From NCBI GenBank assembly GCA_019459525.1, contig JAIBEY010000052.1, forward strand, positions 62,001 through 126,000: DNA of 64,000 nt. Reading direction: 5' to 3'. Under the pieces are notes generated by a model. It worked only from the letters and a program-made list of their open reading frames with translations, was not told the origin of the DNA and ran no database searches. The stretch's first letter is position 1. Each line of letters opens with the position of its first letter. The translations under genes and the position numbers were made by a program. This DNA is from Prolixibacteraceae bacterium. Its GTDB lineage: Bacteria > Bacteroidota > Bacteroidia > Bacteroidales > Prolixibacteraceae. This document shows positions 52,387 through 62,612 of this stretch, piece after piece.

Positions 52387-52704
52387 TAAATGTAAAGACT
52401 GTTTTTACAATTCAAAATCTTTTTGTAAATAATTCAAAAAAACGTTGAGTAATCTTAACATGGAGATTTTCTTTTTCAGGTGGTGCAAATTTATGCTCTT
52501 TGTGATTCGCTGTGGTTTAGATTGCAACTAATTCATATTTTGACTTTTCTTCGCTTTTTTGAGTGAGGAAAGATCTTTTGTATTGACTGTAAACATCATT
52601 TTATGTTGTAGGTCAGTTGCAGATGTTGATTTTCTACAGAATTATTTTTTAACATTGAAAACCAAATGGAGTTTTATGTGTACGAGTCAACCGGATGTTC
52701 AGCA

Positions 52705-52712
52705 TATATTTG
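52705..52712 (+). promoter_or_regulatory. Candidate -7 box for the hybrid regulator
   Basis: TATATTTG fits TAnnTTTG. It would give a start of transcription near 52719, about 67 bases before the ATG. No clear -33 TTTG is visible. Confidence 0.35.
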
Positions 52713-52785
52713 CAACATATTGCCATAAAATTTAGTTTCTTACAAACGTATAATTCATTGAAATAGAAAGCTTATTTTACCATCT

Positions 52786-55700
52786 ATGAATCAATTCAGG
52801 ATAATTGCGATTCTAATAATAAACTTTGCATTTTCGATAAATGTATTTGCGGTAAAGTTCTATAGCATCAATTCTTTATTTGGCATTTCGATGCGCGAAA
52901 CAAATTCAGTGTGCCAGGATGACAATGGATTTATTTGGTCTTCATCAAAAACCGGTATTTTACGACTCTCAAAAGACAATTATCATATTTATAAGCTTCC
53001 GTACGAATCGGCCGACGTAATTCGAGTGAAGCTTGTATATGAGAACTTCAAACTTTTTGCTTATACCAATAATGGACAGATTTTTTACTACAATTCGGTA
53101 TTGGATCAGTTTGAACTGACTTTGAACTTTAGAAATCATATCGCTGACGTCAATCTGATTTTGTTTGACATGCTGATTGACGACCAAGGGGTTTGTTGGA
53201 TTTCAACGTCATTGGGATTGTATAAATACCAGTCGGGAAAACTCTCTTCAGTTTACGAATTGGTTTCGAACAGGTATGCGATTGATTGGTACGATTCGAA
53301 AAACATAATCGTTGCCAAGCAAGATGGAATTTGGCTTTTAAATATCAATTCTTTGGAAAGGAAGCATATTTATGAAAACAAAAATCTATACTCTTTTGAT
53401 TTTTTCTCGCTTTATTTCGATAAGGATCAGGATAACCTTTGGCTTGGGTCAGTATCTGAGGGATTATTTTTGTACAACTTCGGAAATGGAACTTGCTCCA
53501 ATAAGCTAAAATCTGTTTTACCCAAACAGCCAATCCTAACGATTGAATCGAATACGGATTCAACATGCTTAATTGGATTTGATGGTCAAGGCATTTGGGA
53601 ACTGAACCGGATAAACCAGAAAGTACAGAATGTTTATAAAGAAAATTTAGATGTCCCGTCTTCTTTACGAGGAAATGGAGTTTACGACCTGTTCTGCGAT
53701 AACAACAGCAGAGTCTGGGTGTGCACATATAGTGGGGGGCTGTCGTTTTTCGATCAGGCTTCTCCTTCGGTTAATCAACTGGTTCATCTTTCCAATAATA
53801 CCAATTCATTAATAAATAACGATGTTAATAGCATTATTGAAGATCGTTGGGGGAAACTTTGGTTTGCCACCAATAATGGAATCAGTTGCTGGGATATAAA
53901 CATGAATAAATGGCGTAGTTTTTACAACGATAAGGAGACTCAGGCCCAGGTATTTCTTTCTCTTTGTGAAGATAACCAGGGAAGAATATGGGCAGGAACA
54001 TATTCTTCAGGGGTATATATTCTTGACGGAAAAACCGGGAAAGAACTGGCCCATTACAATAAAAATGAAAATGATTCGCCGCTGCCAAATAAATTTATAT
54101 TTAATATCTATAAAGATAGTCGTGGTGATATTTGGTTGGGCGGAGGTATAGGGCCTGTTGTTTGTTATTTATCGGGTGAAAATAAATTCAGGGCTTATTC
54201 CGAAGAATCGATTGGAAGTTTTGCCGAATTATCTGATGACCAGATTTTCCTGGGATGTAGCTACGGGTTATCGCTATTAAATAAACAAACAGGTGAAGTT
54301 AAAAGGTTAATTGAGGGTTTGCTGATTCGCGATGTTCTGGTGATGGGCGAAAATGTTTGGATTTGTACTTCCGGAAGTGGATTAATCAGATACAATTACA
54401 AGACCCGAGAAACAGAAAAGTTTACAGATCAGATGGGATTTCCTTCGAATTTCATTAACAGCATTATGTATGTCAACGATTATTTCTGGGTAGGAACGGA
54501 GAATGGATTGTGCCGGTTTAACCCCAAAGATAAAAGTGTACTTACTTATTCCTCTATCTATTCGCTTTCGCGGACCTCGTTTAATAATTGTTCGCATTTT
54601 AAACTCAAGAATGGTCAAATGGCCTGGGGGACCAATAACGGTGCCGTAATTTTTTCCCCAAATCTGGTTGATGAGTTTTTGGCAAAAGGAAGAATCTTTA
54701 TTCAGGATTTCAGTGCCGCGGGTCGCTCAATCAGAGAAATCCCATCGTTCAACCTGAAAACCTCCATAGATAGTTTACAGGAAATCGATCTTAAGTATTA
54801 TCAAAATACGATTAGTCTCGATTTACTTTCATTGGGGCAAACCTCCGGATCAAAATTTTCCTGGATGATGGAGGGTTTTGATGAGCAATGGAGTCAGCCA
54901 ACCGGAAATAACGTGATTACTTATACGAACATTCCAAGTGGGAATTTTATATTGAGAATAAGATTATTTGACAGTTCGTTGAACGATGTTTTGGCCGAAC
55001 GGTCATTGGTAATTCGGCTTATTCCTCCATTTTGGAGAACAGGATGGTTCTGGATACTCGTCATTGTAGTTATTTCAGGATTCATCTTTTTATCCTTGTT
55101 ATACTACATTAACCGGCTAAAGCAGGAACATACCGAAGAAAAGGTGCGCTTTTTCACCAATACTGCCCATGATATTCGGACATCGTTAACCTTGATCAAA
55201 GCCCCGGTGGAGGAACTTAACAAAGAGAAACACCTTACTGAATCGGGAAAGTCTTATTTAAATCTGGCAATTGAACAGGTAAGACAACTGACTTCTGTGG
55301 TGACACAATTGATGGATTTTCAGAAGGTTGATGTTGGAAAGGAACAACTGTCACTGGCGATGACAGATCTGGTTGCGCTTGTCTCAAAACGCAAAGTTCT
55401 GTTCGATACTTATGCGAAAGAGAAGAATATCGAACTTTTGTTTGTATCTGACAGCGAGAGTTATATTTCGGCTGTCGATGAAACAAAAATGGGAAAGATT
55501 ATAGATAACCTTATTTCGAATGCCATTAAATACTCGCCCAACACTAGTCAAATTCAGATTAATTTGAAGTGCGATGCCAATAAATGGATACTTCAGGTAA
55601 AAGATAATGGGATTGGCATCAGTAAAAAAGCGCAACGGCAGTTGTTTAAAGAGTTTTACCGGGGCGACAATGCCATCAATTCAAAAGTTGTTGGTTCCGG

Positions 55701-56673
55701 AATTGGGCTTTTGTTGGTTAAGAATTATGTGGCCATGCACGGAGGTAGCATCAGTTGCAGTAGCCAGGAAAATATAGGATCAACGTTTCAGGTTGTCATT
55801 CCGTTTAAATCCATTTCAACGGAAGAATTGGTAATGAATACGCGTTCAGATAAAATATCCGATTTATCCGAAATAGCCATTGCCTCGCAAATTAAACCTG
55901 AAAATGAAATCCCGGCTTCAAAGGAAATGAAAGTATTGATTGTTGAAGACAATGACGATCTTTTGAATTTTATGAAGACTGCCCTTAGCAACGATTTTAA
56001 AGTATTTACTGCCGTTGATGGGGAGAAAGCCTGGGAATTTATCTTGAAACAAATCCCGGATTTGGTGGTATCTGACATCATGATGCCCAAAATGGATGGC
56101 TTTGAGCTGTGCAAAACCATGAAATCGACCTACGAAACTTCTCATATACCCCTTGTTTTACTCACAGCTTTGTCAGAAAAAACGGATCAATTGCATGGAT
56201 TGGGATTAGGAGCTGATGATTATCTAACCAAACCTTTCGACATGAATCTCCTGATTCAACGAATCAAGTCGATCATTCGCAACCGGGAAGTTGTCAGGGA
56301 AAAAGCCTGGAGAATCATTAAGGGTGCGACATCCGAACATATTCTGGAAAATGAACTCAACGATAAATTTGTAAAAAAAATGATGGAAGTGGCCAGGGCA
56401 AACATTTCCAATACCGAATTTGGTAAGGAAGAATTTGCTTCGGCAATGAATGTCAGCTCCTCGTTGCTTTATAAAAAGATTAAATCGCTCACCAACCAAT
56501 CGCCTACTGATTTTATCAAAACCATCAGGCTCAATCACGCTGTAGAATTGTTGCAGTCTGGAAAATACACGGTTACCGAAGTGAGCGAACTTTGCGGTTT
56601 TGCCAGTTTGACCTATTTTGGAATCGCCTTCAGGAAGCATTTCGGGAAATCTCCATCTGAAATTTCACAATGA
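52786..56673 (+). CDS. Hybrid two-component system regulator (sensor kinase-response regulator-AraC)
   Basis: The 1295-residue protein has a signal peptide (IIAILIINFAFSINVFAV). Repeated beta-propeller blades with VCQDDNGFIWSSS, CEDNQGRIWAGTYSSG and VNSIIEDRWGKLWFATNNG phrases fill residues about 25-690. A Y_Y_Y-like domain (GNFILRIRLFDSS) precedes one transmembrane helix at about 750-775. The kinase part has FFTNTAHDIRTSLTLIKAP (His795, written AHDIRTSLT rather than the usual SHEIRTPLT). The ATPase has DNLISNAIKYSP, DNGIGI and GSGIGLLLVK. A receiver domain follows with LIVEDNDDLL and VSDIMMPKMDG (Asp1097), then an AraC DNA-binding end (FIKTIRLNHAVELLQSG, SLTYFGIAFRKHFGKSPSE). This design senses a periplasmic breakdown product and activates nearby Sus-type genes. 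Confidence 0.95.
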   Translation: MNQFRIIAILIINFAFSINVFAVKFYSINSLFGISMRETNSVCQDDNGFIWSSSKTGILRLSKDNYHIYKLPYESADVIRVKLVYENFKLFAYTNNGQIFYYNSVLDQFELTLNFRNHIADVNLILFDMLIDDQGVCWISTSLGLYKYQSGKLSSVYELVSNRYAIDWYDSKNIIVAKQDGIWLLNINSLERKHIYENKNLYSFDFFSLYFDKDQDNLWLGSVSEGLFLYNFGNGTCSNKLKSVLPKQPILTIESNTDSTCLIGFDGQGIWELNRINQKVQNVYKENLDVPSSLRGNGVYDLFCDNNSRVWVCTYSGGLSFFDQASPSVNQLVHLSNNTNSLINNDVNSIIEDRWGKLWFATNNGISCWDINMNKWRSFYNDKETQAQVFLSLCEDNQGRIWAGTYSSGVYILDGKTGKELAHYNKNENDSPLPNKFIFNIYKDSRGDIWLGGGIGPVVCYLSGENKFRAYSEESIGSFAELSDDQIFLGCSYGLSLLNKQTGEVKRLIEGLLIRDVLVMGENVWICTSGSGLIRYNYKTRETEKFTDQMGFPSNFINSIMYVNDYFWVGTENGLCRFNPKDKSVLTYSSIYSLSRTSFNNCSHFKLKNGQMAWGTNNGAVIFSPNLVDEFLAKGRIFIQDFSAAGRSIREIPSFNLKTSIDSLQEIDLKYYQNTISLDLLSLGQTSGSKFSWMMEGFDEQWSQPTGNNVITYTNIPSGNFILRIRLFDSSLNDVLAERSLVIRLIPPFWRTGWFWILVIVVISGFIFLSLLYYINRLKQEHTEEKVRFFTNTAHDIRTSLTLIKAPVEELNKEKHLTESGKSYLNLAIEQVRQLTSVVTQLMDFQKVDVGKEQLSLAMTDLVALVSKRKVLFDTYAKEKNIELLFVSDSESYISAVDETKMGKIIDNLISNAIKYSPNTSQIQINLKCDANKWILQVKDNGIGISKKAQRQLFKEFYRGDNAINSKVVGSGIGLLLVKNYVAMHGGSISCSSQENIGSTFQVVIPFKSISTEELVMNTRSDKISDLSEIAIASQIKPENEIPASKEMKVLIVEDNDDLLNFMKTALSNDFKVFTAVDGEKAWEFILKQIPDLVVSDIMMPKMDGFELCKTMKSTYETSHIPLVLLTALSEKTDQLHGLGLGADDYLTKPFDMNLLIQRIKSIIRNREVVREKAWRIIKGATSEHILENELNDKFVKKMMEVARANISNTEFGKEEFASAMNVSSSLLYKKIKSLTNQSPTDFIKTIRLNHAVELLQSGKYTVTEVSELCGFASLTYFGIAFRKHFGKSPSEISQ

Positions 56674-57020
56674 GTGAACATCTGGCCATTGCTTTAAATG
56701 GCTCACTTATCAAACGAGAAATTGGTTTAATATCCGCCGTTGCCAACCTGTAACCAGAGCCGGGAAATATGAGCAGTTACCATTAATCTGATTTCTGTCT
56801 GTAAATACTTTTGAGTATTCTTTTTGTCATCTATGAAGTGAGATGTTTGCAAAACATGTTGATTGATAGGGTTTTGTTTTGTGTGGGTTGCTAAACTACT
56901 GGGAAAGTAGCAGGACGTAATTTATCCAAAATATAGAATCAAATATCTGTGATTTAGAGTCAGCCACTATCGCTGTATCTACTTTTACTTCGCTCAATTT
57001 ACTAACGAACCTGAATTTTT
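56674..57020. other. Intergenic region after the hybrid regulator
   Basis: These 347 bases contain the weak terminator at 56804-56825 and AT-rich sequence upstream of the GH43-like fragment. A TACTTTTA word at about 56981 is one base away from a -7 box, but no -33 partner is clear. Confidence 0.45.
56804..56825 (+). terminator. Weak intrinsic terminator after the hybrid regulator
   Basis: AATACT (56804-56809) pairs with AGTATT (56814-56819) around TTTG and is followed by CTTTTTG. The stem is short and AT-rich, so efficiency is doubtful. Confidence 0.4.
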
Positions 57021-57452
57021 ATGAGTAGAATATTTCTATACCTATTGTCAGGCCTTTTGTTCTGTTTGCTTCTTTTCAATCATGCAACTGCATGGTATGC
57101 ATCGGACGATAGTCTCGGTAAAGAAGACTCGAATAAATCAACTAATACTTCGGTTGACTATTTTAATAATTTCTCCTCTGAAGGTGAAGATAATTACTAC
57201 AAGCAATTTTTTCCTGCCTGTTGGCTTATTGATGGACCATTTGAAAAAATTGGACGTGAGATCTTTCTGATGCCCGTGAAATGGAGCGAAGAAGGTTTTC
57301 CATATTTGACACAAGGAGGTGATCTGATTCTTACGGCCTTGAATCGGAACGGAACAGAACGGCATCCTGATGTTTTTTTTTTGCAACATTATATGATGTC
57401 TGATTTTGATCAGATTGATTATAACAGTAGTAGTGATAAAATGAGAATATAA
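57021..57452 (+). pseudogene. GH43-like fragment fused to a signal peptide
   Basis: The 143-residue frame begins with a signal peptide (IFLYLLSGLLFCLLLFNHATA). A polar stretch follows, then DGPFEKIGREIFLMPVKWSEEG, which resembles the closing strand of the GH43 five-bladed propeller (G-R-E-x-F-L-x-P-V-x-W). The rest (DLILTALNRNG, MSDFDQIDYNSS) may be the start of the family's C-terminal sandwich. The catalytic Asp and Glu regions and most blades are absent, so an active enzyme is not possible. I read it as a rearranged remnant between the regulator and SusC. A small secreted protein of unknown role is the alternative. Confidence 0.55.
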
Positions 57453-57471
57453 GATATTGACATCTCGTTGA

Positions 57472-57495
57472 GTATTAGTGTGTTTTAGCTAATAC
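57472..57495. repeat. 7-base inverted repeat upstream of SusC
   Basis: GTATTAG (57472-57478) and CTAATAC (57489-57495) are exact reverse complements around 10 bases, 34 bases before the SusC ATG. It may be a regulator-binding site or a leader hairpin; neither is shown. Confidence 0.5.
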
Positions 57496-57529
57496 GAAAG
57501 CAGCTAACATTAACTAAAATTAAATTAAA

Positions 57530-60500
57530 ATGAAAAAAAAACGATTCCTGAAAGTGGTAGGTTTAATTGTACCACTATTATTGCTATCTATCTGGAGCTT
57601 TGGTCAGCCTAAAACGGTGCAAGGCACAGTCAAAGACATAACTGGAAACCCAATACCTGGAGTTACCGTTATGGTGAAGGGAACAACGCAAGGTACACTT
57701 ACAGGTTCTGATGGTAGTTATGCCCTAAAGGATGCAAATTCTGATGGGGTATTGATTTTTTCGTTTGTTGGAATGAAAACAACGGAAGTTGCGATTAATG
57801 GCCGTTCACAAATCTCGGTTAATCTTGCCGAGGAGGTGTCTGACATTGATGAGGTTGTAGTTGTTGGCTATGGTACGCAACGCAAGGAAGCTGTAACCGG
57901 TTCGGTTTCTTCAATGAAAGGCGATGTGATGCGAGAAGTGCCATCCTCTAACATTACGCAGGCTTTACAGGGAAGAGTTGCAGGTGTTGATATGTCACAA
58001 ACATCATCGAAACCTGGAGCAACCATGCAAATCCGTATTCGGGGAACTCGTTCGCTCAGTGCCAGCAATGACCCGCTTGTTGTACTCGATGGTATTCCTT
58101 TTTCCGGATCGATAAGCGATTTAAGTACTGACGATATCAAAAGTATCGATATTCTGAAAGATGCCTCTGCTACAGCTATTTATGGTTCTCGCGGTGCAAA
58201 CGGTGTTATTCTGGTAACAACAAATAAAGGGCAGAAAGGTAAAAAAGCACAGGTTTCGTACAACAATTATTATGGTGTGAAAGATGCCATTAAATACCCG
58301 ATGATGAATGCTGAAGAGTTCAAAACTCTCCGCACCTATGCCAATAAATTCACTAACGGGGTAGATGAAGCTGATGATATCAATATCGATTGGCAAGACC
58401 TTTACTACAGACAAGGTGTTGTAACCAATCATGATGTTAATGTTGTTGGTGGTACAGACAGATCAAACTACAAATTCGGAATCGGTTACAATCGTGATGA
58501 GGCTGTAATGTACGGACAGGACTATAGCCGTTATTCGTTGCGTGGGTCGCTTGACCAGGAAATTGGGAGATATTTTAGGTTTGGTTTTACTACAAACAAT
58601 AACTATTCAATTAATATGGGCAATAACTTAGGTTTGTATGGGGTATTAAGCATGTCGCCAATTGCTAATCCGTACAATGCCGATGGTACCATGAAACGAA
58701 TTGTTAAAATGCCGTTGGACGACCAGTTTGTGTACACCAGAGAAATCATTGAAGGTTTAGGCGATCAATGGATCGATCAAAGTAAAGCATTCGGTTCTTA
58801 CAACTCAATGTATGGCGAAATGGTCATTCCGGGTGTTGAAGGCCTTAAATTTCGTACCAACCTTGGTGCGGATTTCCGCATGACCAATGGTGGCAGTTAT
58901 ACCGGAGAAGGTGTATTTGCAACCAATGCAACAACCCCTTCATCAGCAAGTATAAGCAACTCCCTGAACACCCACTGGGCTGTTGAAAATTTGCTAACGT
59001 TTGATCGTACATTTGCTGAAAAACATCAGGTTAACGCTGTGGCTATGTATTCGGCTGAGCAAACCCAATACAACAGATCGCAAGTTTCTGCAACAGATAT
59101 ACCATCCGATGCACTGCAGTTCTATAATTTAGGGCAAGCACCCGGTGATAAAGTAACTATTAATCCTGATAATCAGGACTATCAGGAGAGCGGACTGTTG
59201 TCATGGATGGGACGTGTAATGTATTCTTACGACAATAAATACATGTTGAGTGCTACTTTACGCTCCGACGCTTCTTCAAGGCTGGCTCCCGGATACCAGT
59301 GGCATTCTTATCCCGCAGTATCCGTGGGATGGAACATCAAAAACGAATCGTTTATGGAAGACGTAACCGATATTGACATGTTAAAGTTTCGTGCAGGTTA
59401 TGGGCAAACTTCTAACCAATCTGTTGCTCCTTATGCCACACTCGGACGTTTGGCAACAAGGCCTTATAATTTTGGAGATACTTATTCTACAGGATATTTT
59501 GTATCTCAACTACCGAACCCCAATTTAGGATGGGAATATTCTGAAACAATGAACGTTGGGTTTGACTTCGCATTGCTAAAGAACCGCCTGTCGGGTACTA
59601 TTGAATACTACCAGACGAAAACAAAAGATATCCTGTTGGGACTTGGTTTGCCTGCAACATCAGGAGTGAGTGGTTATACCGCAAATATTGGGGAAACAGA
59701 AAACAAAGGCTGGGAGCTTTCTCTGAATGGTGTAATTTTAGATAATGCCAACGGTTTTAGCTGGGATGCCGGTATCAATATGTACGGTAATAAAAATGAA
59801 CTGACAGCTCTTGCTTCAGGACAAGAAAAAGATGAAAACAACTGGTGGTTTGTTGGCCATTCGCTTAATGTGGTTTATGACTATGAGAAAATCGGACTTT
59901 GGAATGAAACGGATGCAGACTATAAGTATCTGCAAACATTAGTTCCAGGAGGAAATGCAGGTATGATCAAAGTTAAATATACCGGCGAATACAACGAAGA
60001 TGGTTCACCAAAAAGAGCAATTGGCACTGCTGATCGTCAGATAATTGATTTGGATCCCAAAATAATGGGAGGTTTCAATACCCGAATTGCATATAAAGGA
60101 TTCGATTTGAGTGCTGTTGGCGCTTTTCGGTTTGGTGGTAAACTTATCAGTACCTTATATTCTTCGGCTGGATACCTTAACATGTTGAGTGGACGCAGGG
60201 GAAATGTGCAAGTAGATTACTGGACTCCTGAAAATACAGATGCGAAGTATCCAAAACCTGGTGGAATTACAGATGGAGATAACCCTAAATACGGGTCAAC
60301 CCTGGGTTTATTCGATGCTTCGTATGTAAAGATTCGTACGATTACCCTTGGATACAATTTCAACCAGAAATTGATAAAAAGTATAGGTATCGAAAAACTT
60401 CGGGTTTACGGTACGGTACAAAACCCATTTGTATTGTTCTCGCCTTACCACAGCGAAACAGGTATGGATCCGGAAACCAACTCATATGGTAACGAAAATG

Positions 60501-60601
60501 CGGCAGTAGCATATTCTTCAAACCTGAGACGCTTGCTGACCATAGGTACAAATACGCCTTCTACGCGCAACTACATGATTGGTATTAATTTAACATTTTA
60601 A
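57530..60601 (+). CDS. susC: SusC/RagA-family TonB-dependent outer-membrane transporter
   Basis: The 1023-residue protein has a lysine-rich start and a signal peptide (VVGLIVPLLLLSIWSFGQ). A CarboxypepD_reg-like domain (VQGTVKDITGNPIPGVTVMVKG) precedes the TonB-box region (EVVVVGYGTQRKEAVTGSVSSM) and the plug domain with IRIRGTRSLSASNDPLVVLDG and ILKDASATAIYGSRGANGVILV. A 22-strand barrel follows, with the terminal NYMIGINLTF aromatic end. It is expected to import glycans in complex with SusD and TonB energy. SusD starts 10 bases later. It is the only SusC seen in the window, and no evidence shows which enzyme run feeds it. Confidence 0.97.
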   Translation: MKKKRFLKVVGLIVPLLLLSIWSFGQPKTVQGTVKDITGNPIPGVTVMVKGTTQGTLTGSDGSYALKDANSDGVLIFSFVGMKTTEVAINGRSQISVNLAEEVSDIDEVVVVGYGTQRKEAVTGSVSSMKGDVMREVPSSNITQALQGRVAGVDMSQTSSKPGATMQIRIRGTRSLSASNDPLVVLDGIPFSGSISDLSTDDIKSIDILKDASATAIYGSRGANGVILVTTNKGQKGKKAQVSYNNYYGVKDAIKYPMMNAEEFKTLRTYANKFTNGVDEADDINIDWQDLYYRQGVVTNHDVNVVGGTDRSNYKFGIGYNRDEAVMYGQDYSRYSLRGSLDQEIGRYFRFGFTTNNNYSINMGNNLGLYGVLSMSPIANPYNADGTMKRIVKMPLDDQFVYTREIIEGLGDQWIDQSKAFGSYNSMYGEMVIPGVEGLKFRTNLGADFRMTNGGSYTGEGVFATNATTPSSASISNSLNTHWAVENLLTFDRTFAEKHQVNAVAMYSAEQTQYNRSQVSATDIPSDALQFYNLGQAPGDKVTINPDNQDYQESGLLSWMGRVMYSYDNKYMLSATLRSDASSRLAPGYQWHSYPAVSVGWNIKNESFMEDVTDIDMLKFRAGYGQTSNQSVAPYATLGRLATRPYNFGDTYSTGYFVSQLPNPNLGWEYSETMNVGFDFALLKNRLSGTIEYYQTKTKDILLGLGLPATSGVSGYTANIGETENKGWELSLNGVILDNANGFSWDAGINMYGNKNELTALASGQEKDENNWWFVGHSLNVVYDYEKIGLWNETDADYKYLQTLVPGGNAGMIKVKYTGEYNEDGSPKRAIGTADRQIIDLDPKIMGGFNTRIAYKGFDLSAVGAFRFGGKLISTLYSSAGYLNMLSGRRGNVQVDYWTPENTDAKYPKPGGITDGDNPKYGSTLGLFDASYVKIRTITLGYNFNQKLIKSIGIEKLRVYGTVQNPFVLFSPYHSETGMDPETNSYGNENAAVAYSSNLRRLLTIGTNTPSTRNYMIGINLTF

Positions 60602-60610
60602 AAGATAGCT

Positions 60611-62530
60611 ATGAAACGAATGCTTATAAAAACATATATAGGAACTGCGCTGCTGACATTGTTCCTGATCGGATGTTCTGATATTTTGGAAGAACAGCCA
60701 CGTAGTATTTTTACTCCCGAATTCTTTAAAACCGAAAAAGGTGTAATGGGCGGGTTAACTGCCATGTATTCTCATCTCCGTTACATTTATGGACAAGCTT
60801 ATTATTATAACACAGGTCTTACCGGAACTGATGAAGTAACTTATGCTCAAAGTGCAGACGGAAACTTTAAGGATATGGATTATTCAGGAGTAGGTTCAGT
60901 TACCCCAAGTACCAGTCGTAGCGATGCATTGTGGGGACAGGCGTTCCCAAACATTAATACAGCCAGTGGTATTATTGAAAACGCAGAGGCAGTGGGTTCG
61001 ATATCAAATGCGTTGATTGCTGAGGCCCGATTCTTCCGTGCATTTGATTACTTTTTGTTGGTGCAGACATTTGGAGGAGTACCTTTGGATTTGGGCGCAG
61101 GAGAATTGAAGTTCAATACAAGTACGTCCAGAACCTCAGTACGGAATACTGTTCCTGAAGTATATACCAAAGCCATCTTCCCTGATTTGCTAAAAGCAGT
61201 CGCCGATTTACCTGATGCTGCACGTTTAACAGGTACTGTAACGAAAACAGTTGCACGTCTGTATTTGGCTAAAGCCTATCTGACTTATGGCTGGTGGCTT
61301 CAAAATCCAAATAATATTCCTACTTATCCGGCAAGTGATCGGGTTGATCCAGATGGGCATGATGCTGCATGGTATTTTCAGCAAGCTTATGATGTGGCTA
61401 CAACTGCAATTGAAAATCCGGGAGCATATGCCTTACAAACAACATTTTATGATGTTAATGTAGGCTCGAACGATCGCAATAAAGAAATCTTATTGTATGC
61501 TGACCACACTGAGAAAAGTGAGAAATATAATGCAGGAAGTCTCACTTATGGTAGTGGAGGTGCGCCTGATAATTTTGCAGGCTGGATGATGACATGGAAT
61601 TACACCAATATCAGAAGTTCCGGTGTAAGTTCAGTACAAAGAGAAGCATCGCAAGCTTTGGGACGTCCATGGACTCGTATGTGCCCAACAATTGGCGCGA
61701 TTAAAAACACTTTCGCCGACAAGACCAACGATTCTCGTTACGATGGAACCTTTACTACGGTTTATCGCGGCAACTGGGATAAAGCTGGAAATACAACTGC
61801 AACCCTCGTTAATGCCAATGGGCTGACAGTTGCCCCTGGTGGTGCGATTTTAACATTCCTGAACGAAGATGATGCATCTGTTGTTTATGCCAATTCAAAC
61901 GCGAACATTGGTGCCGGGGTATTGCCGGGCAGAGCAGATTATGTGATTGCGCCGAGTGGAATCAGCCGGATTGTTTATCCCGGACTTTGGAAACTTGGTC
62001 CATATCGTACCGATAATGCTGGCGGATTAGGGCAACCGAATGCTTCCAGTACACGCCCATTCAATATTGCCAAGTTCTCGGAACTCTATTTTGTGGCCGC
62101 CGAAGCTGCGGTAAAAGGTGCTACTGTAAAATCAGGAAAAAGTGCCAGGGAACTGATTAATGTAATTCGTGCACGTGCCGGAAAATGGCGTTGGGATAAT
62201 AATGGCAATGTAGCTAAAGTGGCTGACAATAGTGCTGCAATGGTTGCTGCAACACCTGCAACGATTGATATCAACTATATTTTGGCAGAAAGCTCACGTG
62301 AATACTATGGCGAAGGCAATCGTTGGTTCGATTTGGTTCGTACTCAAAAATGGAATGAACTTGCTTCAACTTACCAGATTTGCGGTAGCTCCTATGGTCA
62401 ACATACACCTGCAACGGTTACGCGTACCATTGAAAAATATCATTATTTACGTCCTATTCCTTCAGGTCAGATTGATGGTCTGGAAATGACTACTGAAGAA
62501 AAGGCTGCTTATCAAAACCCCGGATATTAA
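60611..62530 (+). CDS. susD: SusD/RagB-family glycan-binding lipoprotein
   Basis: The 639-residue protein has a lipobox (LFLIGC, Cys22). The N-terminal part (SDILEEQPRSIFTPEFFKTEKGV) and the ALIAEARFFRAFDYFLLVQTFGGVPLD segment are typical of SusD. The RARAGKWRWDN and SREYYGEGNRWFDLVRTQKWNE segments near the C-terminus close the fold. It forms the lid of the SusC transporter and captures oligosaccharides on the cell surface. It lies 10 bases after SusC and is followed by a strong terminator at 62568. Confidence 0.95.
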   Translation: MKRMLIKTYIGTALLTLFLIGCSDILEEQPRSIFTPEFFKTEKGVMGGLTAMYSHLRYIYGQAYYYNTGLTGTDEVTYAQSADGNFKDMDYSGVGSVTPSTSRSDALWGQAFPNINTASGIIENAEAVGSISNALIAEARFFRAFDYFLLVQTFGGVPLDLGAGELKFNTSTSRTSVRNTVPEVYTKAIFPDLLKAVADLPDAARLTGTVTKTVARLYLAKAYLTYGWWLQNPNNIPTYPASDRVDPDGHDAAWYFQQAYDVATTAIENPGAYALQTTFYDVNVGSNDRNKEILLYADHTEKSEKYNAGSLTYGSGGAPDNFAGWMMTWNYTNIRSSGVSSVQREASQALGRPWTRMCPTIGAIKNTFADKTNDSRYDGTFTTVYRGNWDKAGNTTATLVNANGLTVAPGGAILTFLNEDDASVVYANSNANIGAGVLPGRADYVIAPSGISRIVYPGLWKLGPYRTDNAGGLGQPNASSTRPFNIAKFSELYFVAAEAAVKGATVKSGKSARELINVIRARAGKWRWDNNGNVAKVADNSAAMVAATPATIDINYILAESSREYYGEGNRWFDLVRTQKWNELASTYQICGSSYGQHTPATVTRTIEKYHYLRPIPSGQIDGLEMTTEEKAAYQNPGY

Positions 62531-62567
62531 TTGTATTTATTATCCTACTAATTCGTTATTAACCTGT

Positions 62568-62612
62568 ACTAACTTCTCAGCAATCTACTATTTTGCTGGG
62601 AAGTTAGTTTTT
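62568..62612 (+). terminator. Intrinsic terminator after SusD
   Basis: Arms 62568-62583 and 62593-62608 pair over 16 positions with one G-U pair, around a 9-base loop, then TTTTAA. It lies 38 bases after the SusD stop. Confidence 0.88.

Larger units (their letters stand above)
52361..52785. other. Divergent intergenic region between TetR gene and hybrid regulator
   Basis: These 425 bases hold operator 3 next to the TetR start and a candidate -7 box at 52705-52712 for the hybrid regulator. The middle part is AT-rich with no gene. Confidence 0.55.
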
